Positions 58,883 to 64,000 of a stretch of DNA of 64,000 nt are shown in pieces. Made by a program: the position numbers and the translations under genes. Source of the DNA: Sulfurovum sp. (GTDB lineage: Bacteria; Campylobacterota; Campylobacteria; Campylobacterales; Sulfurovaceae). How positions within the stretch are numbered: the first letter of the stretch is position 1; each line of letters begins with the position of its first letter. The notes below the pieces were generated by a model. It made no database searches and was not told the origin of the DNA. It was given only the letters and a program-made list of their open reading frames with translations. The stretch spans positions 1 to 64,000 of the forward strand of contig JAMOSB010000009.1 in assembly GCA_027068485.1 (NCBI GenBank). Direction: 5' to 3'.

Positions 58883-59980
58883 CTACGATCTCTCACCTTC
58901 AATAGAGACAAGGTAGCTATCGGCTATATCACCCCAAACATGTCCATTGGGACAGGCGATCTCAAAGTCAGACTCTTTTTGAGCTGAGAAGTCCCCTTTT
59001 GTTCCCTCTGTTTTCAAGATAATTGGGTGTTTACCAATTGTCTTATCATCATTGACATTAACCCCAAAATAGTGAAGTTTTGCAGGTGTATCAACTGCTG
59101 CACTAACTCTCTTAATTGTCTCTTCCAATCGTGGTACAATTAAGAGGTAGTTCCCCCAGCTATATTGGTTACGGCTTAAGATCTGATCAGGACAGGTCCC
59201 TGCACTATCGAGCATCTCACTTTTAACAAGTTCAAAGGTCGCATCTCCTACACCCAAAACAAGTCTACCGATAAATTTTCCCTCTTCCATACGCATCCAC
59301 TTATCACTATTACTTTCAGTCGTAGTTCCATCAGTTGCATTAAGTGCAACTGATGGAGCTTCCAACTCTAATGATGAGGTACTTGCAGTAAATTTATACT
59401 GTTCACCAGAACTATAATTTGTCTCATTTGAATCTACAGTTGAACACCCTAGACCAATCATTAACATCCCAAGCTTGTCTGCTACATCACGACGGACATT
59501 TCGCTCAACAATATTATTTTCTGCATCAGGTTTCTCACCTGACCCATCAGAAGTCTTAGCCAGATCATAGACCTCGGCAATACCAAGATCCTCTAGTTCA
59601 TCTGCTTCTGTCGCATTGATATAGTGTAGTATTGGCTTAAAGCGTTTATAGAACTCTTTGGAGACCTCTTCAGCACCATTGCGTTTATTACCATCTTCTG
59701 GTCTTACCCGGATAGCTACATCTCCTGGATTATTTGAGATAACCATATTGGTCAATCCTGAAGGGAGCTCATTGTTTTGGTAGACATGCATCATGACATA
59801 CTTCTGTAGTCTCTCTTGGTTAGTCTGACAACTTCCACACGATGCCTCTTCAGCAAATCCTGCTAGCTTTGGTGCAACCAGTGAGGCTAAGAACCCCATA
59901 ATCACAATAACAACCAATAGTTCAACCAGCGTAAACGCGCCTCTTTTTCTCTGATTTGAGAATATTGTTTTCATTTTCAT
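58883..59980 (-). CDS. Large prepilin-like protein, candidate major pilin/pseudopilin (365 aa)
   Basis: A type IV prepilin: leader MKMKTIFSNQRKRG, then AFTLVELLVVIVIMGFLASLVAPKLAGFAEEA, with the Gly-Ala processing site and Glu-5. The globular domain is very long for a pilin and acidic. Five cysteines are seen: CGSC right after the N-terminal helix (ASCGSCQTNQ), GLGCSTVDSN, AGTCPDQ and ACPNGHVW near the end. It is more AT-rich than neighbouring genes. It has its own promoter-like region and a strong hairpin after the stop, and heads the cluster, fitting a highly expressed structural subunit. Confidence 0.82.
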   Translation of the reverse strand: MKMKTIFSNQRKRGAFTLVELLVVIVIMGFLASLVAPKLAGFAEEASCGSCQTNQERLQKYVMMHVYQNNELPSGLTNMVISNNPGDVAIRVRPEDGNKRNGAEEVSKEFYKRFKPILHYINATEADELEDLGIAEVYDLAKTSDGSGEKPDAENNIVERNVRRDVADKLGMLMIGLGCSTVDSNETNYSSGEQYKFTASTSSLELEAPSVALNATDGTTTESNSDKWMRMEEGKFIGRLVLGVGDATFELVKSEMLDSAGTCPDQILSRNQYSWGNYLLIVPRLEETIKRVSAAVDTPAKLHYFGVNVNDDKTIGKHPIILKTEGTKGDFSAQKESDFEIACPNGHVWGDIADSYLVSIEGERS

Positions 59981-60045
59981 ACTCCTTTTGATTAGTAAAA
60001 CTCTGAACTTTAGCCTATCTCAATAGATAAACTAAAAATCCCTTT

Positions 60046-60051
60046 ATCTTA
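60046..60051 (-). promoter_or_regulatory. Likely extended -10 element for the pilin gene
   Basis: TGCTAAGAT on the minus strand (TG, one base, then TAAGAT), 66 bases upstream of the pilin start. A short inverted repeat (TATCT/AGATA) lies in the leader, and AAAAGGAGT just before the ATG is a strong ribosome site. Confidence 0.35.
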
Positions 60052-60084
60052 GCATATTACTTCTTAAAAACAATTAAGATATGG

Positions 60085-60090
60085 TATGAT
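60085..60090 (+). promoter_or_regulatory. Possible -10 element for the NlpC/P60 gene, implying a leaderless mRNA
   Basis: TATGAT ends 6 bases before the ATG at 60097, so a normal start site would coincide with the start codon. No ribosome site is visible. An alternative TAAGAT at 60075-60080 would still leave a leader of only about 10 bases. Confidence 0.3.
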
Positions 60091-60096
60091 TCGTCC

Positions 60097-60888
60097 ATGA
60101 AAAAAGTGACCTACTCTCCTACTACACGCTATGCTACACTGGGACTCCTCATCGGGGGTGGTGTGGTGATCACACTACTCTGGTATATCCAGCACCTTCA
60201 GACAGAGATCGACCAGCTCAAGCAGACCTACCATGCCCAAAGCATAGAGCAGACCCAAACCATCACCACGCTCCAGACCCAGAAATCCACCCTAGAGGGG
60301 CTTCTCACACGCAAGCTCTCTCACTCACTCTGCCACCCCTCAGACAACACCCTTGTGAGACAACCCAACCACCACCTAGCGACCCTACCCACCCCTACTC
60401 ACACCACGCAGACACCACCTCCTGCTCCCACGACTCTAGCCGTGCCTCCACTTCCACCTCTCTACCAAGAGGCTCCACTCCCCGCACCCCCACCACCAAG
60501 TACAAGCTACGCCCAACAACTCATCACGCAAGTCGCCAAATCCAAGCTTGACCTCCCCTATGTCTGGGGGGCAGAGGGTCCCAACTGTTATGACTGCTCA
60601 GGCTTCACCTCTCAGGTCTTCAAGGAGCTAGGAGTCTGGATACCGCGTACCTCTCGCTCCCAATCGAGCTACGGGCGTGCCATCTCCAAATCCAAGCTAC
60701 AAAGCGGTGATCTACTCTTCTTTGCTACCGCTAAAAAAGATCGAAATCGGGTCAATCATGTGGGGATTTATCTAGGAGATGGACGCTTTATCCATGCAAG
60801 TTCAGCCAAAAAAGGGGTGGTCATCACCCCCTTTGATACCCCCTTCTATCAAGCCTGCTACAAGGGAGCTAGACGCATCATCAACTAA
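60097..60888 (+). CDS. NlpC/P60 family cell-wall hydrolase
   Basis: A 263-aa protein anchored by an N-terminal membrane helix (LGLLIGGGVVITLLWYI), then a coiled coil (LQTEIDQLKQTYHAQSIEQTQTITTLQTQKSTLEGLL), a Pro-rich linker and a C-terminal NlpC/P60 cysteine-peptidase domain. Catalytic residues are present: Cys in CYDCSGFTSQVF, His in NHVGIYLGDG, and a third polar position in FIHASS. Such enzymes cut peptidoglycan stem peptides. It is the only plus-strand gene here, between the pilus cluster and MidA, and ends overlapping MidA (convergent) by 4 bases. Confidence 0.9.
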   Translation: MKKVTYSPTTRYATLGLLIGGGVVITLLWYIQHLQTEIDQLKQTYHAQSIEQTQTITTLQTQKSTLEGLLTRKLSHSLCHPSDNTLVRQPNHHLATLPTPTHTTQTPPPAPTTLAVPPLPPLYQEAPLPAPPPPSTSYAQQLITQVAKSKLDLPYVWGAEGPNCYDCSGFTSQVFKELGVWIPRTSRSQSSYGRAISKSKLQSGDLLFFATAKKDRNRVNHVGIYLGDGRFIHASSAKKGVVITPFDTPFYQACYKGARRIIN

Positions 60889-61871
60889 CGCCTAAAGTGT
60901 ACCATCTTAAAGCGATCACCCATCATGGTCGGGGCGATAAGGGTTTTGACTTTGTCCGCTTCTCGTGCATAGCGTGCTTGGGTGGTCTGCTTGGCAAAGG
61001 CTTCGAGTATCTCAATCAACCCAAAGCGTATCAAGGCGCGTGCCTGTGTCTCATAGGCAACCTCCTCAAACCCTTCGGCTTCAAAGATCTCTTTGAGGTG
61101 TCCAAAGTTGACATCATAGGTGATATCATCGTGTTGATAGGAGTCTGCCAATGTAAGTGCCTCATCAAAGAGCGGGAAGGTCTCATGGGTACGGTAGACA
61201 CGGATAGAGAAGTCATTACGGACATACCTCTCGCCATAATCAAAGCTCACAAAATCACACCGCTCAATCGCATGGCACATCTCTTGAGCAAAGGTATCAT
61301 ACCCAACCGCAATCTCCCCTTGGGTAAGGTGGTGTTGTCTTGCCCAGCTCAGTAGTGAAGCGGGAGCCTCCTCCCAATAGATCGTATGCTCTTTAACCCG
61401 TGCGATCTTCTCCTCTTTGAGTAGCTCACACGGAAAGGCATCGAAGATCTCATTGGCGACGATAAAGGCATAGGAGGCTTCAACCTCCGCTAAACTACTA
61501 AAGTGGTGTACCGTCACATCCTTACCAAAACGCTCTTGGATATAGGCTTTTTGAGCCTCTTGTACCTCAGGCTGTCGCTCTACGATACCAAACTTCAAGC
61601 TCCCAATCAATGTAGGGTCACAACTATAGAGCCACTGTATCATATCGCACAAGAGGTAGCCTTGGTGTGCCCCTACTTCGATGAGCCACCCATCCCTAGG
61701 GACTTGCTCTGACTTAAGAAGTCCATAGAAGTAGTTGGCGATACTCGCCCCAAAAAAGCGACTCGTACTTACTGCGGTATAGAAATCCCCCGACTTCCCA
61801 ATCGCCTTAAACTGCTTGTAGTAGCCCCCCTCACCATAGAGCCACTGCTCCATATAGTCACTAAACTGCAT
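60885..61871 (-). CDS. MidA/NDUFAF7-type SAM-dependent methyltransferase (DUF185)
   Basis: A 328-aa protein with the family N-terminus (SDYMEQWLYGEGGYYKQ), FYTAVSTSRFFGASIANY, the SAM site WLIEVGAHQGYLLCDMIQWL and IVANEIFDAFPCELL. Mitochondrial NDUFAF7 dimethylates an arginine of complex I; the bacterial substrate is not firmly known. It overlaps the TolC gene end by about 11 bases, so the two are coupled. Confidence 0.88.
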   Translation of the reverse strand: MQFSDYMEQWLYGEGGYYKQFKAIGKSGDFYTAVSTSRFFGASIANYFYGLLKSEQVPRDGWLIEVGAHQGYLLCDMIQWLYSCDPTLIGSLKFGIVERQPEVQEAQKAYIQERFGKDVTVHHFSSLAEVEASYAFIVANEIFDAFPCELLKEEKIARVKEHTIYWEEAPASLLSWARQHHLTQGEIAVGYDTFAQEMCHAIERCDFVSFDYGERYVRNDFSIRVYRTHETFPLFDEALTLADSYQHDDITYDVNFGHLKEIFEAEGFEEVAYETQARALIRFGLIEILEAFAKQTTQARYAREADKVKTLIAPTMMGDRFKMVHFRR

Positions 61872-63087
61872 TACTCACCTTTGTATAGAGTCCAAGAAGC
61901 TCTATCTGTTTTTCTAAGTTGTAGATCTGGATATTGAGCTTCCGAATCTGCAACGAGTTTCGCATGATTGCCACATCACTGCTCGTCTTCTCTCCTGCTT
62001 GGGCAAGATTCTTCGTCGTCGTATAGAGGTTTTGGTAGAGGGCTTTATCTCTGCGTGCAAGGGCAATCTTACGATCGATAAACCCCAGTCGCTTCTTGAG
62101 TAGTGCATACTCTAACCCAATCGCCTCTTGTTGCTCTATAAAGGTACTTTGGGCTTTGAGATGTGCGACCTTACTCGCCTCTACATCTGCCAATGCATTG
62201 AAGCTTAGTGGCATCGAGATCGTAAAGCCGTAGGTGTTATACCGCTCCTCAAGTCCTGGTCGTGCAAAGAGTGGATTGAGATCGGCATCGGTATAGCGTC
62301 CCTGCACCGAGACCGTGGGGAGGTACTTTGTCCATGCCATCTTGGCACTGTAGTGCTTCTCCTCGATGCGTAGGCGATCGCGTTGGAGTGCGAGGTTGTT
62401 TTTGCGGTAGGTCTCTAAGGAGATGAGCTTAAGGGTGGGGAGCTTAAGGGTATGGGGATTGCTATCACTCAAGAGTGCAAACTGCTTCTCTAGCTCTAGG
62501 GATGAGATCTCAAGCTGTAACTTCTGTATCTCATCTTGATTGGCTTTGAGGATCGCTTGGTCAAGCAGACTACTATCACTCACCCCTGCATGGTAACGCT
62601 CTTTTTTTTGGATGATGTCAAGCTTATCATTTTGGATAAGGAGGGCTATTTTGCGTTGTTCTAACTTGAGCTTCTTCATCTCAAAGAGTAGCTCGACCCC
62701 TCGCCCTATCATCTCTCGTTTCTTTAAGGTGATCTCTGCCTCATTGGCTCCACGCAGTGCTTCTGCATACTTAATGGCAAAGTAGATCCCCCCCGACTTA
62801 AAGATCGGCTGATCGATCCCAATAGAGAAACTCCCCGTCTGAGTCCTCTCTCCTCTCATCTGCTCTGAGTAACTTCGTGTATACTGCACCATCACAGGGT
62901 TGATCCAACTCTTCTGAAGTATATCACTCTGGAGTGCATTGTTCTGATACTCATACCCAAAGAGGTGCTGTTTCTCCTCAGAGAGAAAATCACGCAGTTC
63001 ATCCCCAAGCACCCCCAAAGAGAGTCCCCAAAGGAGAAGACTAGAGCGTAGCAATAGCTTTTTCAAAACGCATAAACCCTTCATCAA
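61861..63087 (-). CDS. TolC-family outer-membrane efflux protein
   Basis: The 408-aa protein has a signal peptide (LKKLLLRSSLLLWGLSLGVLG) and two OEP repeats with long coiled-coil helices. Examples are YAEALRGANEAEITLKKREMIGRGVELLFEMKKLKLEQRKIAL and KVAHLKAQSTFIEQQEAIGLEYALLKKRLGFIDRKIALARRDKALYQNLY. Strand-like SVQGRYTDADLNPLF lies between. It forms an outer-membrane channel for an efflux or type I system, but no pump gene is in the window. The ORF overlaps argD by 47 bases from the ATG at 63087; a TTG at 63066 (LKKLLL) with AAGGG upstream gives a shorter, typical signal peptide. Confidence 0.85.
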   Translation of the reverse strand: MMKGLCVLKKLLLRSSLLLWGLSLGVLGDELRDFLSEEKQHLFGYEYQNNALQSDILQKSWINPVMVQYTRSYSEQMRGERTQTGSFSIGIDQPIFKSGGIYFAIKYAEALRGANEAEITLKKREMIGRGVELLFEMKKLKLEQRKIALLIQNDKLDIIQKKERYHAGVSDSSLLDQAILKANQDEIQKLQLEISSLELEKQFALLSDSNPHTLKLPTLKLISLETYRKNNLALQRDRLRIEEKHYSAKMAWTKYLPTVSVQGRYTDADLNPLFARPGLEERYNTYGFTISMPLSFNALADVEASKVAHLKAQSTFIEQQEAIGLEYALLKKRLGFIDRKIALARRDKALYQNLYTTTKNLAQAGEKTSSDVAIMRNSLQIRKLNIQIYNLEKQIELLGLYTKVSNAV

Positions 63088-64000
63088 TCTCTACTTTACT
63101 AATGGTGATACTAGGAAGGAAGCGTACAGTATTGCGTCCTGCTTTGAGTACCACAAGCCCCTCTTGCATACTTTGGGTGACGGTGGCTTTCTGTATCGCA
63201 CTACTCTTGGCACGCAATCCCCGCATCAACCCTAAGCCTACCTCTCTCTCAAAGAGATGAGGATAAGAGGCGACAATAGCCTGAAGCTTCTGCTCAAAGT
63301 AGAGATGACTCTCCGCCACTGCCCCTGAGTCATAGAGTCCTTGAAGCACCTCCAGTACCGCTAGTCCCGCACGACTACTGAGGTAGTTCCCCCCAAAGGT
63401 ACTTCCGTGATCGCCTGCGTGTAGTATGCTCTTGTGGCGTGTCATCACCGCACCGATAGGGACACCACCCCCCAAGCCCTTGGCAAGGGTGATAATGTCA
63501 GGCTCAATCTCATAGAGGTTAGAGGCGAGAAACTCTCCCGTACGATAGACCCCTGTCTGTACCTCATCGACAATCAGTAAAATCCCCTCCGATTTGAGGT
63601 GGCGTGCGAGTTGCTGTATCGCCTCTTTGTCAAATGGCTCTACACCCCCCTCACCCTGTACGAGTTCGATCAATACTGCCACCGTCTCCTCATCAATCGC
63701 ATCATAGACCGCCTCGATAGACTTCTCATAGGAGAACCCATCAGGATAGGGAGCGAAGTGTGGGGTGTGGAAACTCTCCTGCCCCGTCGCCTTTACTGTC
63801 GTGATGGTACGCCCATGAAAGGAGTGTTCAAGGGTGATGACCTTGTAGCGTTTGGTCTCAAACTGTGTCTCCCCATACTTACGGGCTATCTTGATCGCCC
63901 CTTCATTCGCCTCTGCTCCCGAGTTGGCAAAGAAGACCCCCATATCATATCCACTTAGCGTGACGATCTTCTCCGCTAGCTCCGCTTGGGGTGCGATGAT
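63041..64000 (-). CDS. argD: Acetylornithine aminotransferase, partial (5' end beyond right edge)
   Basis: ArgD is a PLP enzyme that makes N-acetylornithine in arginine synthesis (and can serve lysine synthesis). The reading frame does not begin at 63943; it stays open to the window end (…PQAELAEKIVTLSGYDMGVFFANSGAEANEGAIK), so the N-terminus is missing. Visible marks are FFANSGAEANEGAIKIARKY, FHGRTITTVKATGQ, LLIVDEVQTGVYRTGEF, and the PLP lysine in TLAKGLGGGVPIGAVM. Class III aminotransferase; ArgD is the most likely member by these motifs. It is coupled to the TolC-like gene. Confidence 0.9.
   Translation of the reverse strand: MIAPQAELAEKIVTLSGYDMGVFFANSGAEANEGAIKIARKYGETQFETKRYKVITLEHSFHGRTITTVKATGQESFHTPHFAPYPDGFSYEKSIEAVYDAIDEETVAVLIELVQGEGGVEPFDKEAIQQLARHLKSEGILLIVDEVQTGVYRTGEFLASNLYEIEPDIITLAKGLGGGVPIGAVMTRHKSILHAGDHGSTFGGNYLSSRAGLAVLEVLQGLYDSGAVAESHLYFEQKLQAIVASYPHLFEREVGLGLMRGLRAKSSAIQKATVTQSMQEGLVVLKAGRNTVRFLPSITISKVEIDEGFMRFEKAIATL

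Overview
This 64-kb window comes from the chromosome of a Campylobacterota (epsilonproteobacterial) bacterium, probably a free-living Sulfurovum/Sulfurimonas-type lineage, although the genus cannot be fixed from sequence alone. The lineage markers are a fused CcsBA cytochrome c synthase of 1032 aa, an HsrA/HP1043-type orphan response regulator whose receiver lacks the normal phosphoacceptor position, RNase Y in a Gram-negative setting, CmoB, and a short FtsY without an acidic domain. Most genes lie on the minus strand in tightly overlapping operons (ATGA, GTGA, TAGTG and TAATG junctions are common). Short plus-strand islands sit at 33.6-35.3, 36.1-37.4, 45.6-46.8 and 60.1-60.9 kb. No rRNA, CRISPR array, insertion sequence or replication origin was seen.

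Layout. 0-1.0 kb: the 5' part of an AT-rich type III restriction-modification methyltransferase gene, running off the left edge, next to a tRNA-Ser(GCT). The island lies on the 3' side of the tRNA. 1.1-13.5 kb: housekeeping genes on the minus strand, namely a NYN/OST-HTH RNA-binding protein, rsmD, ccsBA, polA, uvrA, a periplasmic DUF3365 CxxCH protein, a small VF530-type protein and purB. 13.75-28.8 kb: a surface-glycan locus that reads as one long operon from a promoter in front of galE. It holds galE, two tandem HPr-kinase-like P-loop proteins, a Wzx-type flippase, five GT4 and one GT2 glycosyltransferases, a PIG-L deacetylase coupled to a CelD/FemAB-type acyltransferase, an O-antigen polymerase/ligase-type protein and a WecG/TagA/CpsF glycosyltransferase. 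28.9-37.4 kb: the hsrA-like regulator, the operon fau-rny-(unknown)-ppi-cmoB, a lipoprotein-ftsY operon, plsC and radA.

37.4-46.0 kb is a signalling island. A hybrid histidine kinase with a NIT-like periplasmic region follows a PilJ/NarX-like periplasmic protein. Next come a complete cytosolic phosphorelay (FIST protein, hybrid kinase, Hpt, NarL/LuxR response regulator) and a divergent single-domain receiver. 46.0-60.0 kb: acpS, a lipoprotein and then a type IV pilus / type II secretion / competence-like machine: GspF/PilC, GspE/PilB, two very large pseudopilins, a secretin, PilP/PilO/PilMN-like inner-membrane parts, an SH3 lipoprotein, a thioredoxin-like protein, a TPR protein and a large cysteine-containing pilin. 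The pilin is separated from the rest by a strong hairpin. 60.1-64 kb: an NlpC/P60 hydrolase, a MidA-type methyltransferase, a TolC-type outer-membrane protein and a partial argD that runs off the right edge.

The parts most worth a second look are the FIST-kinase-Hpt-NarL relay beside the NIT/PilJ-like sensors (a possible nitrogen-oxide sensing module), the paired HprK-like proteins inside the glycan operon, and the unusual pilus/secretion locus with giant pseudopilins, a neighbouring thioredoxin and a hairpin at the pilin boundary.
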